Source: Typhlomys cinereus
Taxonomy: Eukaryota > Chordata > Mammalia > Rodentia > Platacanthomyidae
Length of the DNA: 64,000 nt
Direction of reading: 5' to 3'
NCBI GenBank assembly: GCA_023101885.1
Contig: JALPQD010000205.1
Coordinates: forward strand, 3,019,298 to 3,083,297
Below are positions 22,443 through 34,770 of this stretch, piece by piece; the first letter of the stretch is position 1; each line of letters begins with the position of its first letter. A program made the translations under genes and the position numbers. A model generated the notes under the pieces. It worked only from the letters and a program-made list of their open reading frames with translations, had not been told where the DNA came from and ran no database searches.

Positions 22443-22735
22443 TTTTTTTTTTTTTTTTTTTTAATTTTATTCAATTGTGTGTGTATGCGTGTTTGTGTGT
22501 GTGTATGTGTCTGTGTGTGTGTAGAACCACGGACGAATTAGGGAACCACCATTGACCACCTCCACCTCCTCCTGTTTACTCTGCCCCGGGATTCACAGGC
22601 TCCGCCCTACCAGAACCGTAAATGCAGGCCACCCCCGCTTCCGCCCGGCATCTATACGTGGGGTCTAAGGATCCAAACTCAGGACCTTCCACCTGCGAGG
22701 CAGAGGCTTAACTCCTGAGCCACCTCTCCAGCCCC
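22443..22735 (-). mobile_element. Young tRNA-headed SINE, copy 2
   Basis: Same layout as the copy at 17761: on the minus strand tRNA-like head 'ggctggagaggtggctcagg', B box, a body with 'agacgccggg'-like sequence here in the variant form 'gatgccgggcggaagcggg', a CA/TG-variable tail, 'caattgaataaaatt', and a long A run (22441-22462 as T). Flanks 'ggaccctgcttctt' at 22429-22442 and 22737-22750 are a perfect 14-bp target-site duplication. Confidence 0.85.
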
Positions 22736-22750
22736 GGGACCCTGCTTCTT

Positions 22751-23904
22751 GCTCGTTCCTAGTCTCTGCCAGAACCAGGCAGAACACATATGCTATGGGA
22801 GCCAGTCTGTGAGTCGGTACTGGAAAAGCACTGGTTCAGCCTGGCAAACGTTCCTAGGAGAACTGAGTTCTTTGGCCAGATGCAATCTGTGTCTGTGTTG
22901 AAGGTCAGAGAGTGAATAGTACAGAGAAGGAAAATAAATAAATAAAAAGAAAAGGCAAATAGCAAAATGGCTTTTGAGAGTTACAAGCCCGCCAGACCAG
23001 AAGTTTTCAAGTTCTGGGCACTTGAAGGTGATGACAGGTCCCTCCTGCCCATGGCTAGATGGCCTCCATGCACCGAAGTTCTCATGGTTCTGGTTCATTG
23101 TGCTATAAACTTTCCTCTTAGGATCATCTTCAATATATGTCAAAGATTTTGATATGTTGTGTTGTTATTATCATCTTACTACAGAGACACATGTCCACCC
23201 AAGCTCATTGTAGCTCTGGTCACAATAACGACGAAACACAAGGCTTTGGCAAAACATTATTGTTCTGGTTTTGGTTTTCATTCCACTCTTTCGTTCATGC
23301 ATATGTCTTAATTTATATTTACCTTTTTTTTTAATCTTTTGGTGTGTGTTTTTCCTCCTCCAGTTAATCTCTTAAATATCTTTGCTCTTGGATTTTACTT
23401 TACTCATCGCAATATGATTAAAGTTTGGTAAATTTCCTTTCCATAATTTTCATCCATATTACTTTGAAGTGGATTAAAATTTTCCTCAATCAGGATAGCC
23501 TGTGTCTGTCTCCACCTTTTCCCATATTTCACATTATATGACAGATTATATTACCAAACACTCATTGATCATAAAAAATATTTCAACAGAAAAAGGCAAA
23601 GGGAGTGACAATATGAACAAGAAGAAGTCTGTAGACTTATCTCACTTGAAAGCACATCCCTGCATGAACCAGACAGGACTCCAGGTTTAAAGACAAAATC
23701 TTTTCAGAAGCTACTTCTACTACAAGTACATCACAGCCAAGACTTAACTGGAAGGGCAGCATTCCATCTCAGAGCGAGGAAAACAGCCTATTCTGCGTGT
23801 TCTGAAGGCAGCATGTTAGTCTCTAAAGTTGCCTTCTTTCCAAAGGTAATTTTGATGAGTTATACATTTTAGTTTATAAATTATTTTTGGAAGTAAACTT
23901 GCAC
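22751..23904. other. Unique sequence, no gene seen
   Basis: Frames of up to 116 codons overlap on both strands around 22760-23150 but have no recognisable domain or borders. Confidence 0.35.
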
Positions 23905-23975
23905 AGAGCTGGGGAAATGGAGCTCATAAATAAAGTGCTTCTCAATTCCCAGCACTGAAGAACTAAAATATAAAG
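23905..23975 (+). repeat. tRNA-derived SINE fragment
   Basis: 'gagctggggaaatggagctc' followed by 'gtgcttctcaattcccagca' is the compressed head of an ID/B2-type SINE; an internal deletion joins the A-box and B-box regions. Confidence 0.4.
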
Positions 23976-24259
23976 TAAAACTTTATATATGCCATGAATT
24001 GTAGACTTATGTTTAATATCATTCTTCATGAATAATACATCTGTATTGGTTCATCTTTGTATAGCCTACAGTATCAAAACAACACCTTGAATGAAGCTGT
24101 AAGTAAAGAATTAAGTTTTCCAAGTATTGAAAACTAGTTCTCTATATGTGGAGAGACTTCCAGCTGGCGCTTACTAGTGAAATACTATTTCTAGTACACT
24201 CCTAACTATTGTGTTTCTCTAAATGTGTATCTAGTGCACCTGCTTCTGGATTACTCCAG

Positions 24260-24395
24260 AGATGAAACTGAAATGCAAATTCTCAGTCCTGACCCTGCAT
24301 GCCTTTATCACTGGATAAAGTATCACTGGATGGAGTCCCCAGAACCTTCATTTCCTCATGTTTCTCAGGTGGTTCTGGCACGTTACGAATTTTTA
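24260..24395 (+). repeat. MER5-like hAT fragment
   Basis: 'gaaatgcaaattctcagtcc', 'ggagtccccagaacctt' and 'tctcaggtggttctggcacg' follow the order of MER5-type non-autonomous hAT-Charlie elements. Confidence 0.5.
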
Positions 24396-24409
24396 AAAAA
24401 TGTGCAGGT

Positions 24410-24590
24410 GCTTCCTAATGTTACCTGTGTATTAGAATCATGCATGGAGATTTCATGAGAAGCCCACCATGGCACACCCTAGACTAATGAGTGAAAGCCT
24501 CTACGAGTGGGCCTCAGCATTGTATACCCGCAAAGCTAATGTAATTCTAACGTGCTGATGTGCGAGGAGGTTGAGGCCCATTGCTTTGGA
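24410..24590 (+). repeat. Second MER5-like hAT fragment
   Basis: 'ttacctgtgtattagaatca', 'tgcatggagatttcatgaga' and 'ctaatgtaattctaacgtgc' followed by 'gttgaggcccattgcttt' repeat the MER5-type order, next to the previous fragment. It may be a separate element or part of one longer hAT remnant. Confidence 0.5.
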
Positions 24591-25094
24591 GACTTCTTTT
24601 CTCTCACCGAAATCCAATTAAAATCTTCAGTATCAACTACATTCACAAAATAGAAGAGACCACAGAAGAAGATCAAAGAAATCAAAACGAGAAATGTCAG
24701 AGTCTATAGGAAAAAGAGATTCTGGGCAAACCTTTGCCCAGCAGACGTGTGTCTGGGCTTTCCAAAGCAATCAGCATCCAAGTCAAGGAACTGCCTCCGG
24801 CTGGGCCTAAAAAAGAGTGTCGGCATTTTATGGAGTCTCTGCTCTTTACTACCTTATGTGGCCTATAAACATTTCAAGTTGAATCCATGTCCCTATTCCT
24901 TATATAAATCTATGGTAGACCTCTCTGAAAATAGAAGAAAATGAATCCCTTGTTTAAAAGAACATAAGGTTTGTGAAACAAATCACATTAAGCACAAGCT
25001 TTAAATAAGAAACTATATCCATTGTCTGATATAAGCATCCTAATAACTATGTCCTGCAAGCAGGAAGATAAAAATTGTCACCACAATTCTTACA

Positions 25095-25330
25095 TATTGC
25101 TGGGAAGAATAGAAATTGGTACAACCACTTTGAAAAAGATATACCATAGTTGTTCCTGCAAAACTATGTACATATGTCTAACAAATAGTTCAAGTAGAAA
25201 ATAACTCAAATCTTCAATGGTAGAATAGATAAGCTTGAGTGCACTCTCAGAATTAAATTCTAATGCATAATGAGAATGAATAATTTCAAACAACACATCA
25301 GCGGCAACACGTGTTCTTTAATGCAGAATG
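25095..25330 (+). repeat. Ancient L1M ORF2 fragment
   Basis: Traces of L1 ORF2: 'tgctgggaagaatagaaatt', 'ggtacaaccactttgaaaaa', then 'cttcaatggtagaatagata', 'gcataatgagaatgaataat' and 'caacacgtg'. The 'aatgagaatgaa' block belongs to old mammalian L1M elements rather than the rodent L1 copies elsewhere in this window. No frame is intact. Confidence 0.5.
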
Positions 25331-26823
25331 CAAGGTGAGAAAGGCCAATGCCTTGACTCCATCTGGTGCTTCCCCAAATCCAGTAAAGGCAAGTGTGACA
25401 TTTAAGTTCCTCTCAGCAACAGAACGGTCCCAGACAGCTATGGAGTGTTAGCACAGGCACTCCATTGATAATGAAGCAAAGTTCCATTCTGTCTTCAGAA
25501 TGATGCTATGTGCAGGAGCTAGTGCAATACCATGCTCGCTCCAGTGTCTCTTTCAGGTAAGACATTAATTCTAAGTACAATGTGAGAGCACACGCATGAA
25601 AAGGCCACGCCAAATTCTAAACAGAAATTTCACACACATAAAAGCACTTTCCCTGCAAGTTAAGAAGAAAAGATATTCTCATTTTCCTGAAGAAAGAGAG
25701 TTGGGGAGGGAAACAGGCTCAGATTTTGAAATACCGCAAAGCTATTGCATGGTCGTTAGGTCATACAGCTTGTGAATATTAAGAGTCCATCTCAAAGCTG
25801 TTGTTTTCTTTACTAAATAATGATTAGGCATAAGGGAGATGATAATCCTCAAACCTATAAATCTACTACAAACTGAATGAATATTGCCTGGTCTGAAAAT
25901 TGATAATGGCACAAAAAATATTTTTCCACATATTGACAGATTTCTACTGAGGTTTATTCTAAGCCTTGAGGGGGACTTAACTTGATGGAAATAAAAATGT
26001 GGATTCTGTTTCCTTCACATAAATCACAGAGGTTGGGACAAAAATCATTCAGCCTCATTATACAAATCTCTAAGAATATTAAACACAAGTGATTCATGTC
26101 TGAAGTATAAGGATCATTTTAAGGCAAACCTATTTTGATTCCATCATTTGGGAATTAGCATGAATAATGTTTTTTCTAAAAACGTATCAATCTTTTGTTC
26201 ACTTGTCCTCTTTTGTAAAAAGCTAAATGTGAAATATAAAATATATTAATTATATGAGCTGTTGCCAAAAGGAGATTAATAATATTTCCCTAAATCTATA
26301 CTAGACATTTCCATAGCATAGCTGTACTATTCACCCTCACCCTGGATCTTACATTGCTTACTGGAACTAATATGTGACTAAGTCAGATTTTACCAAATAA
26401 CACTAACTGTTACTAACAGATACCTGGAACACTGGATAAAGATGGATTCTAATGTTGTATCCAAATTCAGTCATAACGAAGGCCCTAACCAACTAATGGT
26501 ATTTACTATGGAAGTGAAAAGAAAATGGCTCAATGACATGAGCTCAACGTCCCTATTGGGAACTCTGACCAATATATTTTAAAACTACATAATTTTATGC
26601 CTTTGAAGATAAGGCATAAATCTATCAGTTATCATTCTGTGTTTTAAAACCTATACTGAGACTTGAAAAATTATCAGGAGTATTAGAGTTACACAGGATG
26701 TCACAGAAAGGTGTGGAAACCTCAGTCTTCTAGATCAGCACTGTCTTCTCCTAAATCCAGTTGAATTCTCTATAGGATCATTGCTATCCATAGAATAGAG
26801 AGTTTCCCTTTGTAAAAGTATGT
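25331..26823. other. AT-rich unique sequence
   Basis: About 1.5 kb with no gene, RNA or named repeat that I can support. Confidence 0.4.
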
Positions 26824-27160
26824 TTGGCCTGGAGAGATTCCTCAGTTGCTAAAGCAATCATAGCACAAACAAAGGGAGGGACCAGAATTCAAACCCTTAG
26901 GTTCCATGCAAAATGCCAGGTGGGTGTGGCAGCCCACCCTCAATTCCAGCCTCAGAAGGTGGAACATGGAAATCCCCAAAGCAAGCTGGGTAGCTTTAAG
27001 CTGTGAGTTTAGTTAAAGACCCTGTCTCAAAAGAACAAGGCAGAAGAGCAATTGAGGATGATTCCTAATGTCCACTTCAAACCTCTGTTTGCGTACATAT
27101 ATACCTCCCCCCAAACATGCCACATACACGCAAAGATTGCATACACACATGTACATGGAA
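26824..27160 (+). repeat. B3-like SINE, longer-tailed family
   Basis: Head 'ggcctggagagattcctcag' and 'accagaattcaaacccttag' (B-box region), then 'aatgccaggtgggtgtggca', 'gtctcaaaagaacaaggcag', 'gaggatgattcctaatgtcc' and a CA/TA-rich tail. The same sequence order recurs at 30249, 41693 and 55974, defining a second, older SINE family in this window. Confidence 0.65.
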
Positions 27161-29602
27161 AAATGTTTTTAAAAAAATCTTTTCATATAATGGGATAAAC
27201 ATAATAGACAGTCCAGTAGCATATCCATGTTATAGATACGGATACACGTATATAAGTTGAACATAATCAAAGAAATGCCAGAAGCCAGTGGGAAGGAAAA
27301 TGAGGACTCTGAGACAGCTGTCATGAGCAGGGAGTCTTAACAGCCATTTTAGTCGTTTATCGGCACACAAACAATACTTTGCACATCACACATTCAGATT
27401 AAATCCTGACTAGTCTGCCTCACCCTAAGACTCTTTTTTTACCAGGTCACTTGGTCCAGTCGTGACAGCCTCGTGGAGGAGTGGCATGGGGGCTGGTCCC
27501 TTCTGCTCAAGAATCAAGAGCGGCACATAGCTCTTCACCAGCTGGCTACTTCTACACAAGGCAGAGTAACTCCAAGGCACCCTGTGAGGCACTATGGCAT
27601 CCAGGTGGCCGTAGCCTGAGTTTACATACTTTCCAGCAAGTTGGGCCTCATTTTGTTTGGCAGCCTCCAGTCCTTATCTATCTAGACACGTGCTGGCTCG
27701 AAGGCCAGGGAAAGTCCAGCTTGGGGAAGTGCATAAACATTCTTGTTCATCACAACAAACTTGTTTGTTACATTGGAGAGATCCAAATATTTTTGGTTCG
27801 CAGGCTGAGATTATTCCATTTTGTTTCACACCACACTTTTTTTTATGTTCCTATCAACAGCCAATTAGCTATTTGCAAAAAATGAATTGTTTCCATTAGA
27901 TCCTCATCTTAGACATATACAACATAAGCTATGTATAAATTAGACTTAAGCGTGATTGGCTTTCTTATTTCATAAACATTTTAAAGATAGCACACAATAG
28001 CACCGAGACTAAAAGACAAGGAAAGCCTCTGAAGTGACTGTTCGTGAACTTGACGTGGAAGCACCTTTGTTCGTAGGATCTGCCTCTGTCCTCCTGAAGC
28101 CTGTGGAAGCCTTATCTTATCTTATGGCGGCAGGGAGCAGGAAGGGATACCCTGTGGTCTTCTCCAGATGATTCTGGGAATCCAATTGTACGACAGATGC
28201 ACCTTCTACACACTGTCTGCCATGGAAAATGTGGAAGCCTGAAAGAAGTAGAGGCATTTTGAGGGTTCAAAGATACCAAGAAAAAGCATTTTTAGTATAT
28301 ATATATATATATATATAATACATGCAACCTCTAATGATATATATATAATACATGCAAATGTATCTTTGAGGGTTTTTTAACTCCTCAGTATCTACAAAAA
28401 CTGCGTAGTAAGCCATGCTTATGATGAGTCACAATAAGGATATCTAATTCCAGTCTTCTTGGATCAGAAAAATACTAGATACTCATCTCTATTGAGATTA
28501 TAAATTCCTAATCTATTGCATATGATATTCTGTAGTCAGACTATTTCAGTACCTGTCTGATGGATTTTGTTTTCCCCTTCCTTCAGTCTAGATGTCATCC
28601 ACAATAGAACTATTCACTTTCGTGTCTGTTACAAGGCATATTTTGCACCTAAACCACCACAGGGTAGTCTTGGGTTTTTTTCTCTTCCCACCATCTTTTC
28701 AGTGTAGCAGAGCCTGGAAAGCTGGACATTCAAGTTATAACGGTTAAATCCTAGTGACTGCCGGAAGCATATAGTGCAGTCATGGTGTCTGCCAGCTCCT
28801 AAGTAAGATCTATATTTGGAGTGCTGTCTGCAATTCCTTGTTCAGTCGGCGAGATTGCCAGGCCAGTTGTTAATTGCCACAGACAATTACTCAGTAACAC
28901 ATAAAATAGTATTCTTGAGAGGTAGAATCTTTTTGCTAAGTAGTAAATCCAGGCAAAACCATCCTTGCCTGGCTCTTATTGACCTAGTTTTATAACCCAG
29001 GTTATAGATAGGAAGTGTCTTTCCTTATCACCCACTTACACCACTGGGCATAAGGGAATACAGATCACAGCTCAGACAGCCTTGTTTGTTGGGCTGACGC
29101 ATGCTGCAGGGCAGTGCTCCTGGATGCACTTTCAGTTGGACTTCACTATGTGCCTTCTGGTCCTCAGCTTGGTATTGGTCAACGTATCTACCAGAAGGGC
29201 CCAAACCATGTCAACGAAAATGACAACAGGCTTGAAGGAAAGGAAGATAAATTTTCCCAATAAGCTCTGTTAGCATTATTTGCTACATTCTGAAATACCT
29301 ACTCACCTTCAACATTTGTTTAAGTGATTTTAAAATAAATTACTCTGCCTTGGGGAAACCAAGAGCCCTAAGAGAAGGGACTTGGACAGGAACGTCCTCC
29401 TGCTCTAAGGGACTCACTGAAAGCCCAACAACCAGCTTTATAACTTTTCTCTCGGCTTGAAGTTTCTTGAGGATGTCAGGAAAGGGATGCGGCAGATGGT
29501 TCTCTTGGGATAGTATCACTGACTATTTTTACTGTTGTACCTGGCAGTGCTTGTGGAGAAGAAAAATACCCCCTTTCTTATAAATAAACTAAAAAAAAAA
29601 AA
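27161..29602. other. Unique sequence, no gene seen
   Basis: Includes a 134-codon plus-strand frame at 27481-27885 with no recognisable domain, and an AT dinucleotide array at about 28297-28317 followed by a partial echo ('atatatataatacatgcaa') at 28337. No splice-bounded exon or repeat family identified. Confidence 0.35.
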
Positions 29603-29782
29603 GGACCAGTGGCAAGATGGTTCAGTGGGTAGAGGTACCTGCATACAAACCTGGTTACCGGAGGTTGATTCCTAGAGCACATGCATTGGAAGAAGGAAAT
29701 CAACTCCCTAAAGTTGTCTTTTCACCTCCGCACACTTGATGGTATGTACCTGTTCTAACCTCCTCTCTCTGTCTCTGTCTCT

Positions 29783-29830
<48 letters not shown>

Positions 29831-29848
29831 TCATATAACATGCATAAA
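29603..29848 (+). repeat. B3-like SINE with (CT)n(CA)n
   Basis: 'agtggcaagatggttcagtg' (A box), 'accggaggttgattcctaga' (B box), 'gtcttttcacctccgcacac', then a (CT)n array (29783-29808) and a (CA)n array (29808-29830), and 'acatgcataaacaag'. This is the standard rodent B3 plan, with the tail grown into microsatellites. Confidence 0.75.
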
Positions 29849-29989
29849 CAAGTGAATATTATTTCAATATTCAGGATGTCATGTGTTTTACAGGTAGCAC
29901 AGAAGTTTTCTTAGTAACACTTCAGCACACTTAAAGGCCACCACTATACTGTCCCTGTTGGGACATACTGGGTGATGGGGAAGAACAAC

Positions 29990-30130
29990 AGGAGTCTAAA
30001 ATTAAAGCACATCATCAATTAGCTATGTATTCTCAGACACATGACTTCACCTCTCTCAGCCTTAATTTCCTCATCTTTAAAAGGGACAGAAAATAAGATG
30101 GTTTACCAACAAGTTATTCATATAATATTT
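29990..30130 (-). repeat. MIR SINE fragment
   Basis: 'ttagctatgtattctcagac', 'catgacttcacctctctcag', 'ccttaatttcctcatcttta' and 'aaagggacagaaaataagat' follow the reverse-strand MIR order. Confidence 0.7.
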
Positions 30131-30248
30131 TGCATGCATTAAAAATTTTAGCTTTGGATATAGTCATCGTTTTGGGGACTTCCTTACGTCAAATTTAAAC
30201 TGGCAAATGCCTATTGAGACATCCCGTGAACAAGTTTTGGCTAGTCAA

Positions 30249-30430
30249 AATATCGTTTGAAGGCTAGAAAGATTGCTTCAACAGTTAAAACACTGGCCAC
30301 ACATGTAAAAGGTCTCGAGTTCAGATTCCCAAACCCCATGTAAAATACCAGGTAGGTGTGGTACCTGGAATTCCATCGTCAGAAGACAGAGTAAGCTGAC
30401 TAGTCGGATTAGCCCTGGAGAATAATCTTG
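30249..30430 (+). repeat. B3-like SINE, same family as 26824
   Basis: 'aggctagaaagattgcttca', 'tctcgagttcagattcccaa', 'taccaggtaggtgtggtacc' and 'ctggagaataatc' match the 5' two-thirds of the element at 26824; the tail is missing. Confidence 0.6.
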
Positions 30431-32330
30431 TTGGAATTAATGAAATTGAAACATTAAAACAAAGGCCACAGATACTATTCACTGCTTATTGTATTTATAT
30501 GATTGTCCTAAAAAAAAAAATAGGTCTTCAGAAAAAGCAACACAGCAGACTTCCACCCACAAGATCCATCCACACTTCTGTCCAGGCAGTCACTGTTTTG
30601 TATGCTTCCTCAGACATGCCACTGTGGTTGAAAAAGACCTGGGGCACATAGTCTGGCAACACTCTCTTACCCTGGCAAATACTGGTGCAGAGTGAGTGGT
30701 CAGGAGATGTTGAATTTGAAAGGAAAAGAAAGAGTTCAGGTTCAAGAGTTCTCTTGTATGGTTCTGCTTTCTTCTTGTTTTTAAACCTAAAATGTCCAAC
30801 ATCTTTTATGAACTCTTTCCCCATCTGAGTAAGACAGAAGTCAATCTCTCTGTGCCCACATACATGGATCATTGAGAAATAAAGCAATGTGAATGAAACC
30901 CAAAACTACAATGAACAAACAAAACTAATTTGGACATTTCACATAGGCCTCTGAGCACCTCATCCATGCCTTTATTCACAAAGCTTTCCTTGAAATGCCA
31001 GCTTAAGTAAACCACAATTTTATATAGAAAAAGATGTTCTAAGTCCTTCAACAAAAGGAATATATCCTAAAAAGAGCTGTAAGGGCAAAACACACAAAAT
31101 GTCTGGGTCCAGCAGCTCATTCAACATGTCCCTTGCACTCAACCTCCACAGAGTCTTCTGTGCATGGATCTTATCACAGGTATGGATTAAGGACCAAGTA
31201 TCAGAAAATAAACTGTCAGAACAAAAAGACAAGAGGAATTCCCTGGTCCCCACAGCACAGTTATTGTGTGGCAAATAAGAAGAAATCCTAGCTTGAAGTC
31301 TGAGATGACAGTTTAATTAGTGAATTCTGTTTATGTAAAGGGGAAACATTTGGGGTGAAAATGAAATTTTAACCCACTTTACTTTGTAACTGCAATCAGG
31401 CATTGGAAACTTGTTGGCCGAGAGGATTAAGCAGAACCCGAGGAAAACATCTGCATCACATGCTACATTTATCTTTTGTTGCATAAATATTAAATTGTAC
31501 TATAAAGTCATAAAATTAAAAGTGAGCTTGTACAGTCACTTAGCTTCATACTGTGATCTTATTACAATTTTCTTATATTTGGGAATGACCTTTTTAAATT
31601 AATATCTTAATATTTTAGAAATAAAGTCTCTTTGAATAGAGTCCAAGAGACAGCTATCACTTTACAACTAGTCACTGTCTGTGATAAATACACATTGGCC
31701 CCTGTGTGTTTTGACATAAGCTTCTGTCTCTGATATATAAATGTCAGGAGCCTAAACTATGCTCACATTTTTGCTCTTTCCTGTCTCTGATACATGAGAC
31801 AGGTTATTTCAGAAAGTGTTCTAGATTATACCCACAGAAAGTCCAAATGCACCTTTGGTTACCATTACAAAACAAACCAAGATAAACGCATCTTCTTTTT
31901 GTCCTGAAGCACTGTTTTCACCTCTTTATTCTAATTTAACCAAACTTCCTTTGTTTCCTCTTGAAGTTAGCAAGGAGCACTTAGAGCTGGCCCAACACAA
32001 TTAGAAAGTGCTTCCTCTCAGGATATCTCCCACTTCCTGACACGGAGTCTTTCACAATTGGAAAAGATTTTTTTTTAAATTGCAAACATGCAAATAAAGT
32101 AAAAGACCTCCAATTTTTTTTTTAGAGCATGCTTATCATTAGTGCTGCACCAAGCTGTACCTGAATACATTTTTATCTATACAAAACCAGGGTAAGGATT
32201 TTTTGGTTTTTGCTTTTTTCTTTTTCTGTCTCACAAAAACCAAGTGTTTTCCAGCAATGAGGCAACGGGAAAATCAATACTTGCCATGTACCATGTAACC
32301 AATAGAATAAGGGGAATGATTTATGTATGG
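30431..32330. other. Unique sequence, no gene seen
   Basis: A 119-codon minus-strand frame at 30528-30887 overlaps another frame and is not recognised. The rest is AT-rich without named repeats. Confidence 0.35.
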
Positions 32331-32428
32331 ATGGATGCAGCCTGAATCAGCTGGGGCCTCGTACGGAGAGTGAGAAAAAGAGACGGGAAAGAAACAGGAA
32401 AAGAGCGAGAGAGAAAGAACCGGGAGAG
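32331..32428 (+). other. Possible 5' exon or purine-rich block before a donor site
   Basis: A purine-rich, CpG-containing stretch ending 'accgggagag' followed by 'gtaagg', a good splice donor match. A CCAAT sequence ('gtaaccaatag') lies just upstream at about 32297. It might be a first exon, but there is no TATA box or CpG island and no recognised coding sequence. Confidence 0.2.
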
Positions 32429-32498
32429 GTAAGGGGAAGCGCAAATGTAGAGATGATTTTTATACTGTGGCCAGATTTTTTTTTTTTTTTTTCTGCAG

Positions 32499-32607
32499 CA
32501 ATCATGCCCTTCTCTGGCTCTGCAGGACAGAGGGGAGCCTGCAATCTGTGGAATATATGATGGCTCAGCTTTCCCTCCGCTCCTAGAGTCTTGATGCCGT
32601 GCTCACG
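32499..32607 (+). other. Exon-like segment (candidate noncoding exon)
   Basis: Preceded by 17 consecutive T and 'ctgcag', a textbook splice acceptor, with a second acceptor 27 bp on ('ctctggctctgcag', exon start 32526). It ends 'gctcacg' before 'gtaagg', a strong donor. All three plus-strand frames contain a stop inside the segment, so if it is an exon it is untranslated or part of a long noncoding RNA. The distance to the donor at 32429 is only about 70 bp, close to the lower limit for a mammalian intron, so the two segments are unlikely to be joined by that short intron. Prediction from sequence only. Confidence 0.25.
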
Positions 32608-32742
32608 GTAAGGTATTCTGGGAAGGAGCAAGTGATGCTTGGCCTATAGTCCTTCAGACTTCTGTCACCTCTCCGTACGAAAGGTCAGTGATGGGCTGAC
32701 ACGCACTAGCTGACAGAGAGTCATATTATCGACAGAATTTTA

Positions 32743-32749
<7 letters not shown>

Positions 32750-32796
<47 letters not shown>
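32750..32796. repeat. (CA)n microsatellite
   Basis: Uninterrupted CA array after a short 'acacacatac' lead. Confidence 0.95.
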
Positions 32797-32797
<1 letters not shown>

Positions 32798-34392
32798 TCA
32801 CTCAGCACTGCTTCCTGCGTAGACCAACTGGAAGGACTTCCAGATGAAAACTACTGTGTACATCAAGAGTTTCTGCAGGAGATACAGTTTGGCTAACGGA
32901 AATCCAAGGTACTAAAGCATTTACATGTAACTTTTAGAGTAGGTGATACTTTTGGGGGAAGCTTAGCTATGAACTGTAGTTACGTGGTGGTGGTGGGAAG
33001 GAACTGAGAGAACGCTTCAAACCCAGCTACTTTATAGCCAGGCACTTGGTCCTATTGTATAGTTAATTCTAGGAGCTGTGGCTGTACTCTGGATTAATTA
33101 TTTGCTTTAGGATATCATCACAAATACACTTTTAAATGATAAAATAGTTTGAAAAATTACTACTCTTTACCTCAAACTCAGAATGAACCATGTAAGACTT
33201 GGGATTTCTTTAGAATACCATTGTGTTTAAAGTTGTATGTAAAGAAACCTTAATTTACTTTTGTGGGTTACCATTTCCATACATCATGTCTGAAAATATA
33301 GGAAACTTGATAGCAGTATATCTTCATTAGTCTGCTAAAAAAGATTGAATTGTATTCTGGGGAATGCTGATGCCATATGATTCACTGCTTTTGTATCCTT
33401 TAATGTAGATATAACAATGTTACAGTATAGTTAGTCTGTCTTCTAAAATCTTTCATATTCACTGCACCACACATAAGATATTTAAGATAGCAAAAGTGTC
33501 CAAATAATGTCCTGTTGTCAGTGCTTATTTAATCTGGAGCCAGTGCTGCTTTCACTCATTTACTGTTAAATAGCTTTTTCATTCCAGTTGAAACCTGTAT
33601 TACCATAAATTCTCTTGATAAAGTGCCATGCAATTTAAAAATAGGCGTACTTAATTTATACAAGCTATCTTGTATTAAATGATTCCACATTGTTTTTTAA
33701 ACATACATATTTAAAGTATACTAGATGACAATTTTAGTGTTTTTCTATTTGTGTATTTATTGCCTATTTTTCCTTTCACTTATCACACATAATTATCTTT
33801 CTGATATATATTTTAATGCCAGCTTACATAGCAGAGTTGTATATTTATTTAGTCCTTGGGTTTGTGTATATAAGAAAAAGGAATAGAAATAAAGTGGAGA
33901 TGCTAAGAAAGATATCAAGAACTATTTTTGGTAGTAAGTCCTAGTCTTTTAAATGACTTTTCATGTTTAATACCATTTGATGGATGTTATTGAACAGCAA
34001 TTACAAGTAGGTTTACTACTTGTAACTTGTAGGTTTATAACTCTAAACAGCAAATACTGTCCAGCCTTCATTGAAATAGCTGGTCATTAAGAGATTTGAT
34101 CTAATCTGTTCTTACACATTATTTTAGGAGTTTTCCCACAAAAACTGATAAGTACATCTGATTTCTTTTTCCTAAATAAAATTCAGAACAATAAAAACGT
34201 AGCACTCAAGTGAAATAGCTTTCAGTAATTCAGATCTGGCTCCTCCTAACCAGCAGAAATTATGCAGTCTCATTTGAAAAGAGGACTCCAAATACATATA
34301 TGCTGTTTCTATGAAAGAAGAGATCAACAATGCTTTGTACAGTTGAACTTGGTTATCATTTCCCTCCCACTCTTGTTGTCCCAAACAGGTTT
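32797..34392. other. AT-rich unique sequence
   Basis: About 1.6 kb of AT-rich DNA with no named repeat I can support. 33360-33540 has weak likeness to ancient L1 ORF2, too weak to call. Confidence 0.4.
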
Positions 34393-34633
34393 AAGGAAGA
34401 GAAGAGAGAAGAGAGAAGAGAAGAGAAGAGAAGAGAAGAGAAGAGAAGAGAAGAGAAGAGAAGAGAAGAGAAGAGAAGAGAAGAGAAGAGAAGAGAAGAG
34501 AAAAGAGAGAAAGAGAGAGAAAGAGAGAGAGAAAGAGAGAGAAAGAGAGAGAAAAAGAGAAAGAAGGAAGTAAGGAAGGAAGGAAGGAAGGAAGGAAGGA
34601 AAAAGAAAGAGAGAGAGAAAGAAAAAAAGAGAG

Positions 34634-34680
<47 letters not shown>

Positions 34681-34723
34681 AGAAAGAAAGAAAGAGAAAG
34701 GAAGAAAGAAAGAAAGAAAGAGA
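34393..34723. repeat. 331-bp purine tract: (AAGAG)n, (GA)n, (GAAA)n
   Basis: All bases on the plus strand are A or G except one T at 34571. The order is an AAGAG pentamer array (to about 34500), GAGAAA/GA blocks, a GGAA block (about 34575-34600), and GAAA tetramers. It produces long meaningless Lys/Glu/Arg and Phe/Leu/Ser frames. Such homopurine mirror-like tracts can form triplex (H-DNA) and are unstable. Confidence 0.95.
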
Positions 34724-34770
34724 CTTGGTACCTGTTACGACTTTGCTTTTGGTTCCACTGCCTCATCTAG

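Noticed and set aside
27481..27885. 134-codon plus-strand frame
   Set aside because: No recognisable domain, no plausible acceptor or donor; likely chance.
30528..30887. 119-codon minus-strand frame
   Set aside because: Not recognised, overlapped by another frame on the same strand, no exon borders.
33360..33540. Possible ancient L1 ORF2 trace
   Set aside because: Likeness is limited to a few short words and could be chance.
34262..34770. Long Lys/Glu/Arg-rich and Phe/Leu/Ser-rich frames
   Set aside because: They are translations of the purine microsatellite on its two strands.
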